In this document: positions 18,401-26,007 of the stretch, piece by piece | Position numbering within the stretch: position 1 is the stretch's first letter | Layout: each line of letters begins with the position of its first letter | Assembly: GCF_008580665.1 (NCBI RefSeq) | Contig: NZ_BKDJ01000001.1 | Span: forward strand, 372,001-436,000 | Length of the DNA stretch: 64,000 nt | Source of the DNA: Zafaria cholistanensis | GTDB taxonomy: Bacteria > Actinomycetota > Actinomycetes > Actinomycetales > Micrococcaceae | Reading direction: 5' to 3' | Program-made: the position numbers and the translations under genes | The notes under the pieces: generated by a model | What the model saw: only the letters and a program-made list of their open reading frames with translations | What the model was told of the DNA's origin: nothing | The model's database searches: none

Positions 18401-18991
18401 TCAGTGGCGCAGGCGCGAGAGGAAGGCATCCAGCTGCGCCAGCTGCCGTTCCGGCGTGGTCTCCTGGGGCGTCAGGACCGCCAGGGTCTGCAGCCCCATG
18501 AGCATGGCCATGAGTTCGTCCACGGTGGAGCCGATGTTGGTCCCGGGGGAGACCGACCCGTCCTCCCGCGCCTCCTCCAGCCGCCTGCCCAGCTCGGCGC
18601 GCCACTGCGAGGTGCGGTCCGCGAACAGCGCAGACTTCTCCGGCGAACTCAGGGCCTGCTGCCAGAACGTGAGGACAATGCGTGCCTCCAGGTAGCGGGT
18701 GTGGTCCAGGGGCATCACTTCCAGGCACAGGACCCGCAGCCCGGCCAGGCCGTGCCGGTGGGGGCAGGCGGCGTCCACCCGGGCGTTCGTGGCGGCAAAA
18801 ACGTACTCGAACGCGGCGGTGATGACCTCGTCCTTGTTCTTGAAGTAGTAGAGCAGGACGCCGTTGGCGTATCCGGATTCGGCGGCGATGCGCCGGGTGG
18901 TCACCGCCTCCAGGCCGTCGGTGGCAATCAGCCGCCAGACGACGTCGACAATCTCCCGCCGTCGGGCCTGATGGTCCACAACTTTTGGCAT
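18401..18991 (-). CDS. TetR-family transcriptional regulator
   Basis: A 196-residue TetR regulator. The helix-turn-helix spans about residues 12-56 (RREIVDVVWRLIATDGLEAVTTRRIAAES, then YANGVLLYYFKNKDEV). The C-terminal ligand domain is not diagnostic; its C-terminal half resembles TetR proteins of the BetI/AcrR group only loosely. It lies downstream of the peptide-binding protein gene and upstream of the amidohydrolase, and an 8+8 inverted repeat follows it, so the amidohydrolase is the likely target. Confidence 0.88.
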   Translation of the reverse strand: MPKVVDHQARRREIVDVVWRLIATDGLEAVTTRRIAAESGYANGVLLYYFKNKDEVITAAFEYVFAATNARVDAACPHRHGLAGLRVLCLEVMPLDHTRYLEARIVLTFWQQALSSPEKSALFADRTSQWRAELGRRLEEAREDGSVSPGTNIGSTVDELMAMLMGLQTLAVLTPQETTPERQLAQLDAFLSRLRH

Positions 18992-19111
18992 CCCACCTCT
19001 TCACGCTCGCCACCGTGCGCATTTGCCGGTGGCTCCATCGTAAGGGGCCGCCACCGTGCCCGCCCCAACGTGCCCCGCGCCGCACCGGATGGAACCGGCG
19101 CCAGCGCCGTT

Positions 19112-19156
19112 CCTTAGGTGGCCAGGCCTTAGGTGGCCAGTCCCTAGGTGGCCAGG
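19112..19156. repeat. Triple 15-base tandem repeat over the stop codon of the ABC binding protein gene
   Basis: Three copies (19112-19126, 19127-19141, 19142-19156) differ at two positions. On the minus strand each unit reads Gly-Leu-Ala-Thr-stop in the same frame, so the gene ends in its first unit and two further in-frame stops follow. This looks like a recent duplication of the last codons. Confidence 0.85.
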
Positions 19157-20835
19157 CCCACCCGGTCGAACGTTTCGTCCAGCACCGGGCTGGAGGGGTA
19201 GTTGCGCACCCGGTCGCTCAGCGCCAGCGCCGAGATCGGGTAGGCCAGGGGCAGGGCCGGCAGGTCGGTGGCAAGCCGTTCGCCGATCTCCTGGTAGGCC
19301 CTGGTGCGCTGTTCCCCGGCGGGCAGGGTGCGTGCCTCGAAAATGCGGCGGCGCACCTCGGCGTCGGTGTAGCCGAATTCGGCGGAAGGGGCGCCGAACA
19401 GCGCCCCGAGGAAATTGTCGGGGTCGCGGTAGCCGCCACTGAAGCCCATCAGGTGGAACCCCTTGTGCCGGCCCGCGCGCACCTGCTCCAGGTACCCCTC
19501 GTCCCAGGGAATGGGCACGGGCCGGATCGTGAATCCGACGGCGGTGAGCTGGCGGCTGATCTCCGCGTAGATCCGCTCGGGCAGCGGAAGGTAGGCGCGC
19601 GTGACGTTCAGCGGGTAGGCGAAGGGAATGGGCTCGCCGTCGTAGCCGGCGGAGGCCAGGAGCTGGCGCGCCTGCTGCGGGTCGTAGCCGCGGTAGGTTT
19701 CCGGGTTGGGGATGCCCAGGCTCGGCGGGACGAAGCTGCGCGCCTCCTTGGTGCCGCTGATGAAGAAGGCATCGACCAGGGACTGCCGGTTCACGGCGTG
19801 GGCCGCCGCGCGGCGCACCTCGTCGAGGGCCAGGAACTCGTTGGACTGGTGCATGCCCAGGTAGAGGATGGAAAACGGGTCGCGCTGGACCACCTGCTGG
19901 CCTCCGCGGACCAGGTCGCGCAGCCCGTCCACGGTGACCAGGTCGTAGCCGTCGATGTCCTTGCGCCGCAGTGCGCGCAGCCTGGAATCGGGATCGCGCA
20001 GCGCGCGGAACGTGGCGGTACCGATCTGCCCGCCCCCGCGCCAGTGGCCGGCATGGGCCTTGAGGGTCACGGTGTCCCCGTCCCGGCCGGCGAAGGCGAA
20101 GGGGCCGGTGCCGACGGGGCGTTCCCCGAACCCGCTGGCGACCCGTCCATGCTTGTCCACGTTAAGAGTGTCCGCGCCGGTTTCCCCGAGGGCAGCGGGG
20201 GAGGCGATGCCGAACCCCGGCATCGTCAGGGCCTCGATGAGCGTGGGCAGCGGGCGGCGCAGGGTGAGCACCACGGTGTGGGGCCCCGTGGCCCGGATGG
20301 ACCTGAAGTGGCCGGCCGGAACGGTGCCGGAGCCGTCCTCGGCCGGCACCCTCTGGTGCTGGTGGAAGACGGATTCGAAGGTCAGCGCCGCCCAGCCGGA
20401 ATCCGTGGCCGGCAGCGAGGCCCAGCGGGTGAAGTTCGCCACTACGGCGGCCGCGTCGAAGTCGGTGCCGTCGTGGAAGCGGATGCCCTCGCGCAGCGTA
20501 AAGGTGTAGGCGAGTCCGTTGCCGCTCACCGACCACCCGGTGGCCAGCGCCGGGGTGGGGCTGCCGGTGTCCGGGTCCACGCCGACCAGGCCCTCGAAGA
20601 TCTGGCGGGTGATGCGGAACGTGTCGGCGTCGGCCGCGAGGGCCGGGTCAAGGGTCCGTGGGACCGCGGGCGTGCCGAAGACGAAGGACTGCAGTTTCGG
20701 TCCGGCCACCGGGCCGGTGGCGGAGGCCGGCGGGGAACCGGTGGGGGCCGCCGAGCAGCCGGCCAGGGTGGCGGCCACCACGGCGCCCAAGCCCAGGAAC
20801 GAGCGGCGCGAGGGCGCCGGGGCGCCCGGGCCCAT
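19144..20835 (-). CDS. ABC transporter substrate-binding protein, peptide/nickel type (SBP family 5)
   Basis: A 563-residue extracytoplasmic binding protein of the DppA/OppA family. The N-terminus combines a twin-arginine motif SRRSFLG (R10, R11) with a lipobox LAGC at Cys27, suggesting Tat export and lipid anchoring. The body shows LATGWSVSGNGLAYTFTLREGIRFHDG, the classical family signature, and RPVGTGPFAF. The ATG at 20835 follows GAGGA; a longer frame that runs back through the tRNA-Leu gene was rejected. No permease or ATPase genes lie nearby, so it is an orphan binding protein. The ligand is probably a peptide but could be another solute. Confidence 0.88.
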   Translation of the reverse strand: MGPGAPAPSRRSFLGLGAVVAATLAGCSAAPTGSPPASATGPVAGPKLQSFVFGTPAVPRTLDPALAADADTFRITRQIFEGLVGVDPDTGSPTPALATGWSVSGNGLAYTFTLREGIRFHDGTDFDAAAVVANFTRWASLPATDSGWAALTFESVFHQHQRVPAEDGSGTVPAGHFRSIRATGPHTVVLTLRRPLPTLIEALTMPGFGIASPAALGETGADTLNVDKHGRVASGFGERPVGTGPFAFAGRDGDTVTLKAHAGHWRGGGQIGTATFRALRDPDSRLRALRRKDIDGYDLVTVDGLRDLVRGGQQVVQRDPFSILYLGMHQSNEFLALDEVRRAAAHAVNRQSLVDAFFISGTKEARSFVPPSLGIPNPETYRGYDPQQARQLLASAGYDGEPIPFAYPLNVTRAYLPLPERIYAEISRQLTAVGFTIRPVPIPWDEGYLEQVRAGRHKGFHLMGFSGGYRDPDNFLGALFGAPSAEFGYTDAEVRRRIFEARTLPAGEQRTRAYQEIGERLATDLPALPLAYPISALALSDRVRNYPSSPVLDETFDRVGLAT

Positions 20836-20915
20836 GGTGGACGGGTCCTCGCCAAGCCCGGTGCTGCGGTCCACGCGGTTGTGCTCCTTGGTGTCGGGGA
20901 CGTCGGTCGGGGAAC

Positions 20916-20951
20916 GCGCAGGGCCCCCGGAAACCTCCGGGGGCCCTGCGC
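20916..20951 (-). terminator. Terminator hairpin after tRNA-Leu
   Basis: Arms 20916-20930 and 20937-20951 are a perfect 15-base repeat around a six-base loop, placed directly downstream of tRNA-Leu and upstream of the binding protein gene on the minus strand. T run is weak. Confidence 0.7.
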
Positions 20952-20987
20952 GCCGGTATTCCGCGGGGCTTCCCGCGGCCGGGTGGG

Positions 20988-21069
20988 TGCGAGCGGGGGG
21001 ACTTGAACCCCCACGTCCGAAGACACTGGAACCTAAATCCAGCGCGTCTGCCAATTTCGCCACGCTCGC
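20988..21069 (-). tRNA. tRNA-Leu (anticodon UAG)
   Basis: Minus-strand cloverleaf of 82 bases: acceptor GCGAGCG/CGCTCGC, anticodon arm CTGGA-TTTAGGT-TCCAG giving UAG for CUN leucine codons, a long variable arm as expected of class II tRNAs, and a GGTTCAAGTCC T arm. CCA is not encoded. Confidence 0.93.
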
Positions 21070-21190
21070 TTGCCGGTGCCGCCGGCCCGTTCGGCATCCC
21101 CAGTGTATCGGAAGGGACCCGGTGGACCGGGCAGCCCGGGCGGCAGGGACTCCGCCCCAAAGGGGACGAAGGGCGGGGTCCGCCTGGACG

Positions 21191-21676
21191 CTAGGCCGTG
21201 TCGAGCCCGAGGTCGCGGCGCAGTTTGGCGACGTGCCCGGTGGCCCGCACGTTGTACTGGGCCAGGGCGACCTTGCCGTCCGGGTCCACCACGACGGTGG
21301 AGCGGATGAGCCCCTCGTAGGTGCGTCCGTAGTTCTTCTTCTCGCCCCAAGCGCCCCAGGCGGCAGCCACGGAGTGGTCCTGGTCGCTGAGCAGCGGGAA
21401 GGTCAGGGACTGGGCCCCGGCGAAGTTCTTCAGCTTGGCCGGGGCGTCGGGGGAGATGCCGAGCACCCTGTACCCGGCGGCGCCGAGGGACTCCAGGCTG
21501 TCGCGGAAGTCGCACGCCTGCTTGGTGCACCCCGGGGTGGAGGCGGCCGGGTAGAAGTAGACCACCACGGCGGAACCGGAGAAGTCGGCGAGCGAGACGG
21601 TGTTGCCGTCGGCGTCCGGCAGGGAGAAGGCGGGCGCGGCATCGCCGGGGCCGAGGCGGGTGGGCTGGTCGCTCAT
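21191..21676 (-). CDS. bcp: Thioredoxin-dependent thiol peroxidase (Bcp/PrxQ peroxiredoxin)
   Basis: Reduces hydrogen peroxide and organic hydroperoxides using thioredoxin; cytosolic. 161 residues, typical of the group. The peroxidatic Cys50 and resolving Cys55 lie in STPGCTKQACDFRD, the five-residue spacing of the atypical two-cysteine PrxQ class. GEKKNYGRTYEGLIRSTVVVD is the conserved C-terminal half. The ATG at 21676 has AGGAG nine bases upstream. It stands alone between tRNA genes. Confidence 0.94.
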   Translation of the reverse strand: MSDQPTRLGPGDAAPAFSLPDADGNTVSLADFSGSAVVVYFYPAASTPGCTKQACDFRDSLESLGAAGYRVLGISPDAPAKLKNFAGAQSLTFPLLSDQDHSVAAAWGAWGEKKNYGRTYEGLIRSTVVVDPDGKVALAQYNVRATGHVAKLRRDLGLDTA

Positions 21677-21736
21677 GGTGCTCTCCTGGGGCTGGGCGGG
21701 TGGTGCCGGGCCGGTGGCGCAGGGCGGGCCGCCGGC

Positions 21737-21770
21737 TGGTGCCCCGGGGCCCGCGGGCCCCGGGGCACCA
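21737..21770. repeat. Perfect 34-base GC palindrome
   Basis: Two 17-base complementary arms with no spacer, between the first tRNA-Lys terminator and bcp. It could be an additional transcript barrier or a processing hairpin in the upstream region of bcp. Confidence 0.6.
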
Positions 21771-21779
21771 GATACCAAG

Positions 21780-21805
21780 AAAGGCCAGCCTTTCGGCTGG
21801 CCTTT
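21780..21805 (-). terminator. Terminator of the first tRNA-Lys
   Basis: AAAGGCCAGCC and GGCTGGCCTTT (21780-21790, 21795-21805) form an 11-base stem with a GAAA tetraloop read on the minus strand, placed just after the tRNA. Confidence 0.85.
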
Positions 21806-21813
21806 CCCTGTTT

Positions 21814-21889
21814 TGGTGCACCCCCCGGGACTTGAACCCGGAACCCATTGATTAAGAGTCAATTGCTCTGCCAATTGAGCTAGAGGTGC
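21814..21889 (-). tRNA. tRNA-Lys (anticodon CUU), CCA encoded
   Basis: Minus-strand tRNA with acceptor GCACCTC/GGGGTGC, anticodon loop CTCTTAA (CUU, reads AAG) and T arm GGGTTCAAGTCCC. The 3' CCA is encoded at 21814-21816. The mature body is identical to the second copy at 22098-22170. Confidence 0.93.
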
Positions 21890-22052
21890 ATCATTGCGTC
21901 CTGTACCGGAGGCCCGGCGTCGTTCGCAACGAGATAAAACAATAGCGCCTCCCGGGCCCAATTCCAAATCGTCCCCGGACGGTGCCGGGCCTCCATGGAA
22001 GCCTTCGGGCCCGGGCCCGGAGGCCTCGGGGCGGCACAAAATCCTCCGACGC

Positions 22053-22090
22053 AAAATCCCCCGACCCGGCGGACCGGATCGGGGGATTTT
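22053..22090 (-). terminator. Terminator of the second tRNA-Lys
   Basis: AAAATCCCCC (22053-22062) and GGGGGATTTT (22081-22090) pair around an 18-base loop; the minus-strand 3' arm ends in TTTT, directly downstream of the tRNA. Confidence 0.83.
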
Positions 22091-22097
22091 TCCCGGG

Positions 22098-22170
22098 TGC
22101 ACCCCCCGGGACTTGAACCCGGAACCCATTGATTAAGAGTCAATTGCTCTGCCAATTGAGCTAGAGGTGC
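22098..22170 (-). tRNA. tRNA-Lys (anticodon CUU), second copy
   Basis: Same 73-base tRNA body as the upstream-numbered copy but without an encoded CCA. The two copies, about 280 bases apart and each with its own terminator, look like a tandem duplication whose 3' flanks have since diverged. Confidence 0.93.
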
Positions 22171-22315
22171 ATCGCTGCCGGACGGGCTCCCACTTGCGTG
22201 GTGCGCGTCTGCAACGAGGAAATACTCTAGGCCCTTTTTCGCCAAACACCAAATCGGGGGCGGTTTTGCGGTGCATGTCACAGCCGGGCCGCCCCGGTGG
22301 CCCTACGCTGGGCGG

Positions 22316-23260
22316 GTGAAACCCCTCAGTGTTGTGACCTTCCCCGACGCCGGCCTGCTGCGCTCGTGCGAACCGCTGCCTCCGGGAATCCGCGCCGGCG
22401 TCTGGGACCTGGAGGGTGTGCCGGCGGGCGTGCCGCTGGACCGGGTGGAGGCGGTCGTGCTGCCCTATGCCGCGGGGACCGGACGTTTCACGGCCGTCCG
22501 CAGGGCACCGAACGTGCGCCTGGTGCAGACCCAAACCACCGGGTACGACGGCGTGTCCGACCTGGTGGGGAAGGATGTGGCGGTCGCCTCGGCGCAGGGG
22601 GTCCATGCCGCGGCCACCGCGGAACTGGCGGTGGGGCTCGCGCTGGCCTCGCTGCGCGGCATCGGCGAGGCCGCCCGGGACCAGGCCGCCGGCACCTGGG
22701 CGCCGCGCCGCTGGCCCGGGCTGGCTGACCGCCGCGTCGGGGTCTTGGGGGTGGGCGGCATCGGCGGGGAGATCCGCCGCCGGCTCGAGCCGTTCGAGGT
22801 GGACCTGGTGCGGTTCGGCACCACCGCCCGCACGGACGGGTGCGGAACCGTGCACGGGATCGATGAGCTGGAGGCGCTGGCGCCCGGACTCGAGGTCCTG
22901 ATCTGCATCGTCCCGCTCACCGCCGCCACGCGCGGGCTGGTGGGGCGCCGGGTGCTGGCGGCCCTCCCGGACGGGGCCGTCGTCGTCAACGTCGCCCGCG
23001 GCCCCGTGGTGGACACGGACGCGCTGGCCGCCGAGGTGGCCTCCGGGCGGCTGCGCTGCGCCCTGGACGTCATCGACCCGGAACCGCTGCCGGCGGGACA
23101 TCCCCTGTGGCGGCTGCCCGGGGCCCTGATCACCCCGCACAACGGGGGCAACACCGAGGCTTTTCCCCGCCGCATGGCGGCACTGCTGCGCCGCCAGCTG
23201 GACGCCTTCGCCGCCGGGCGCGAACCCGAAAACCTCGTCCACCGCGGCACCAGGCTCTGA
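22316..23260 (+). CDS. D-isomer-specific 2-hydroxyacid dehydrogenase family protein
   Basis: A 314-residue NAD(P)-dependent dehydrogenase of the D-2-hydroxyacid family. The Rossmann motif GVLGVGGIGGEI lies mid-protein and the catalytic residues follow: NVARGPVVD (Arg), a DPEP segment (Glu) and ITPHNGG (His). The second glycine-rich region is intact, but the exact substrate (phosphoglycerate, glyoxylate, other 2-keto acids) is not readable. I prefer the GTG at 22316: TACGCT at 22304-22309 ends six bases upstream, the spacing of a leaderless mRNA, and no ribosome-binding site is present. A start 15 codons earlier is possible. Confidence 0.85.
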   Translation: MKPLSVVTFPDAGLLRSCEPLPPGIRAGVWDLEGVPAGVPLDRVEAVVLPYAAGTGRFTAVRRAPNVRLVQTQTTGYDGVSDLVGKDVAVASAQGVHAAATAELAVGLALASLRGIGEAARDQAAGTWAPRRWPGLADRRVGVLGVGGIGGEIRRRLEPFEVDLVRFGTTARTDGCGTVHGIDELEALAPGLEVLICIVPLTAATRGLVGRRVLAALPDGAVVVNVARGPVVDTDALAAEVASGRLRCALDVIDPEPLPAGHPLWRLPGALITPHNGGNTEAFPRRMAALLRRQLDAFAAGREPENLVHRGTRL

Positions 23261-23406
23261 GCCCGCCCGCCCGGGCCCCGGCCTTCCACCGCCCTTCCGG
23301 TTTGGACTCACCCAAGTCCTGGACTCGCCCAAGTGGCTCCGGCCCCGCCGCCGCGGCGGTGAATCCCCAGGCGGTGGCTGGGGAGGCTTCGGGGAGGGTA
23401 GCGGGA

Positions 23407-23859
23407 TCAGTGCTGCGGATCGCCCGCGTAGCCATCCAGCACGGCCATGAACTCGTCCATGAACTGCGCGAAATCTTCCGCATCCGCATCCTGCTCCAGC
23501 TGGACCCGGGTGCCCTCGGCCGTGTCGACCAGCGGATGGGAGGCGACGTCGAAGCGGTAGACGCGCCCGGTGGTGGTGCCGATCTCATACCCGCCCTCCA
23601 TCGGCTGGGCGATGTGGCTGAGGTTGGTCAGGTCGACGGCGACGGCCGGTCCGCGGGCGGCGAGGGTGTGGCCGTCCAGGGGTGCCACCAGCAGCTCCAG
23701 GGGCTGACGCCGGTAGCCGAGCACGAAGATTCCCGCGCTTCCCGCCCGCCCGGCCGCATAGACCAGGTTGTAGGAACCGAAGTTGGGGATCTGTCCGTCG
23801 AAGGCCCGGTGCAGGTGCGCCTTGAGCGCCGCGTCGGCGCTGCCGTTCTCGTTGGCCAT
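23407..23859 (-). CDS. Conserved-looking protein of unknown function (150 residues)
   Basis: A soluble protein without signal peptide. It begins MANENGSADAALKAHLHRAF and contains a central beta-rich stretch (AGIFVLGYRRQPLELLVAPLDG, TGRVYRFDVASHPL) and an acidic C-terminal helix (EQDADAEDFAQFMDEFMAVLDG). It resembles actinobacterial small unknowns but I cannot name a family. The ATG at 23859 is supported by TAGACT at 23867-23872 on the minus strand, seven bases away, so it may be translated from a leaderless mRNA. Downstream of it, converging with the dehydrogenase, a 7-base stem (23364-23370/23378-23384) may end both transcripts. Confidence 0.72.
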   Translation of the reverse strand: MANENGSADAALKAHLHRAFDGQIPNFGSYNLVYAAGRAGSAGIFVLGYRRQPLELLVAPLDGHTLAARGPAVAVDLTNLSHIAQPMEGGYEIGTTTGRVYRFDVASHPLVDTAEGTRVQLEQDADAEDFAQFMDEFMAVLDGYAGDPQH

Positions 23860-23942
23860 AGGCCCCAGTCTAGGCGGGAGCCGCGCGGATGCCATGCCGC
23901 GGAGGGCCCGGTGGGGATTCCGCGCCGTGGAACCGCGCGGGT

Positions 23943-23977
23943 CCGGAAGGTTTGGGCCCGGAAGGTTTGGGCCCGGA
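23943..23977. repeat. 15-base tandem repeat in the ilvD upstream region
   Basis: CCGGAAGGTTTGGGC occurs at 23943-23957 and 23958-23972, with a decayed third copy beginning at 23973. It lies between the divergent small unknown gene and ilvD, 70-95 bases before ilvD; regulation is possible but there is no dyad symmetry. Confidence 0.75.
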
Positions 23978-24038
23978 ATGTTGCAGGGCCGGGTCACGGG
24001 TTCGTGGGGGGGTCCCGGGGCGTCCTAAAGTAGGAACC

Positions 24039-25745
24039 ATGACCACCCAGGCAAACACTCCAGACATCAAGCCCCGCAGCCGCGCGGTGACCGACGGCAT
24101 CCACGCGGCGCCCGCCCGCGGCATGTTCCGTGCCGTCGGCATGGGCGACGACGATTTCGCCAAGCCGCAGATCGGCATTGCCAGTTCCTGGAACGAGATC
24201 ACCCCCTGCAACCTCTCCCTGAACCGGCTGGCCCAGGGCGCCAAGGAAGGCGTCCACGCAGGCGGCGGGTTCCCCATGCAGTTCGGGACCATCTCCGTCT
24301 CCGACGGCATTTCCATGGGCCATGAGGGCATGCACTTCTCCCTGGTCTCGCGCGAGGTCATCGCCGACTCCGTGGAGACGGTCATGATGGCCGAGCGCCT
24401 GGACGGCTCCGTCCTGCTCGCCGGCTGCGACAAGTCCCTGCCCGGCATGCTCATGGCTGCCGCACGGCTGAACCTGTCCTCGGTCTTCCTCTACGCCGGC
24501 TCCATCATGCCCGGGTGGGTCAAGCTGGAGGACGGCTCCGAAAAGGAAGTCACCCTCATCGACGCCTTCGAGGCCGTCGGCGCCTGCGCTGCCGGCAAGA
24601 TGAGCATGGAAGACCTCACCCGCATCGAAAAGGCGATCTGCCCCGGCGAAGGCGCCTGCGGCGGCATGTACACCGCCAACACCATGGCCTGCATCGGCGA
24701 GGCGCTGGGCATGTCCCTGCCCGGCTCGGCGGCACCGCCCTCGGCCGACCGCCGCCGCGACATGTTCGCGCGTGCCTCCGGCGAGGCCGTCGTCGAACTG
24801 CTGCGCAAGGGCATCCGGGCCCGCGACATCATGACGAAGAAGGCGTTCGAGAACGCCATCGCCGTCACCATGGCCTTCGGCGGCTCCACCAACGCCGTGC
24901 TGCACCTGCTGGCGATCGCCCGCGAGGCCGGGGTCGACCTGAGCCTGGACGACTTCAACCGCATCGGCGACAAGATCCCGCACCTGGGCGACCTGAAGCC
25001 TTTCGGCCGCTACGTGATGACCGACGTCGACAAGATCGGCGGCGTGCCGGTGATCATGAAGGCCCTGCTCGACGCCGGCCTGCTGCACGGCGACTGCCTC
25101 ACCGTCACCGGCAGGACCGTGGCGGAGAACCTGGCCGAGATCAACCCGCCGGACGTTGACGGCAAGATCCTGCGCGCCATGGACAACCCGATCCACCAGA
25201 CCGGCGGCATCACCATCCTGCACGGTTCCCTTGCCCCCGAGGGCGCCGTGGTCAAGAGCGCCGGCTTCGACGCCGACGTCTTCGAGGGCACCGCCCGCGT
25301 GTTCGAGCGCGAGCAGGGTGCGCTGGATGCGCTGGACAACGGCGAGATCAAGGCCGGGGACGTGGTGGTCATCCGCTACGAGGGCCCCAAGGGCGGCCCG
25401 GGCATGCGCGAGATGCTGGCCATCACCGGCGCCATCAAGGGCGCCGGCCTGGGCAAGGACGTCCTGCTGCTCACCGACGGCCGCTTCTCCGGCGGCACCA
25501 CCGGCCTGTGCATCGGACACGTCGCCCCGGAGGCCGTCGACGGCGGCCCGATCGCCTTCGTGAAGGACGGGGACCGCATCCGCGTCGACATCGCCGCCCG
25601 CAGCTTCGACCTGCTGGTCGATCCGGCCGAGCTGGAGGCGCGCAAGGTCGGCTGGGAGCCGCTGCCGGCGAAGTTCACCACCGGCGTCCTGGCCAAGTAC
25701 GCGAAGCTGGTCAAGTCGGCCAGCACCGGAGCGTACTGCGGATAG
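24039..25745 (+). CDS. ilvD: Dihydroxy-acid dehydratase
   Basis: Third enzyme of valine/isoleucine synthesis: dehydrates 2,3-dihydroxy acids to 2-keto acids using an Fe-S cluster. 568 residues. Cluster-binding cysteines are visible in [20 protein letters not shown] and [17 protein letters not shown], the conserved trio of the IlvD/Edd family; GGRFSGGT-like [12 protein letters not shown] is near the C-terminus. The ATG at 24039 is preceded at seven bases by TAAAGT (24026-24031), which suggests a leaderless mRNA although AGGA also lies between. It is separated from ilvBNC by the attenuator region and has its own promoter. Confidence 0.97.
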   Translation: MTTQANTPDIKPRSRAVTDGIHAAPARGMFRAVGMGDDDFAKPQIGIASSWNEITPCNLSLNRLAQGAKEGVHAGGGFPMQFGTISVSDGISMGHEGMHFSLVSREVIADSVETVMMAERLDGSVLLAGCDKSLPGMLMAAARLNLSSVFLYAGSIMPGWVKLEDGSEKEVTLIDAFEAVGACAAGKMSMEDLTRIEKAICPGEGACGGMYTANTMACIGEALGMSLPGSAAPPSADRRRDMFARASGEAVVELLRKGIRARDIMTKKAFENAIAVTMAFGGSTNAVLHLLAIAREAGVDLSLDDFNRIGDKIPHLGDLKPFGRYVMTDVDKIGGVPVIMKALLDAGLLHGDCLTVTGRTVAENLAEINPPDVDGKILRAMDNPIHQTGGITILHGSLAPEGAVVKSAGFDADVFEGTARVFEREQGALDALDNGEIKAGDVVVIRYEGPKGGPGMREMLAITGAIKGAGLGKDVLLLTDGRFSGGTTGLCIGHVAPEAVDGGPIAFVKDGDRIRVDIAARSFDLLVDPAELEARKVGWEPLPAKFTTGVLAKYAKLVKSASTGAYCG

Positions 25746-25821
25746 GCCGACCGGGCCGTCCGGTGGCTGGTGTCCAGCCACCGGACGGCTTGTCCGGATA
25801 GTGAGACGCAGGGGGTCCGTG

Positions 25822-25851
25822 TTGACAGTACTCGCCAAGGACGGGGAGACT
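25822..25851 (+). promoter_or_regulatory. Promoter of the ilvBNC leader
   Basis: A consensus -35 TTGACA (25822-25827) is followed after 18 bases by GAGACT (25846-25851), a weak -10. Transcription would then begin at about 25858-25859, the first base of the leader-peptide ATG. Confidence 0.65.
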
Positions 25852-25858
25852 GAGTGGC

Positions 25859-25906
25859 ATGCAGATCCGCAACACCGTACTAGTCGTTATCAAGCGCGTG
25901 GCCTAG
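25859..25906 (+). CDS. ilv leader peptide (attenuation)
   Basis: A 15-residue ORF encoding MQIRNTVLVVIKRVA followed by TAG. Seven of fifteen residues are Val, Leu or Ile, with the core VLVVI, as expected of a branched-chain attenuator. It begins seven bases after the predicted -10, so it is probably translated from a leaderless transcript. Ribosome stalling at the Val/Leu/Ile codons would prevent formation of the terminator at 25935-25972 and let transcription pass into ilvB. The general mechanism is known for corynebacterial ilvBNC; here it is inferred from sequence. Confidence 0.85.
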   Translation: MQIRNTVLVVIKRVA

Positions 25907-25934
25907 GCCCCTTGATAGGGACCCGGTGACGCGC

Positions 25935-25972
25935 AAACCCCACTGACGCCGCAAGGCCGGAGGGGTTTTTTT
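25935..25972 (+). terminator. Attenuator terminator before ilvB
   Basis: AAACCCC (25935-25941) pairs with GGGGTTT (25962-25968) around a 20-base segment containing a further GCC/GGC pairing, and the stem continues into a run of eight T's ending at 25972. Position after the leader peptide and 36 bases before the ilvB ATG fits transcription attenuation. The upstream GGCCCCTTGATAGGG part could form the antiterminator. Confidence 0.88.
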
Positions 25973-26007
25973 ATGTGCAGAATGCAGAGAAGAGAAGGAA
26001 CATTCCT

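Noticed and set aside
19144-21063. Longer 639-residue reading of the peptide-binding protein
   Set aside because: Its first part is the tRNA-Leu gene and a terminator; the Tat/lipoprotein signal begins at 20835.
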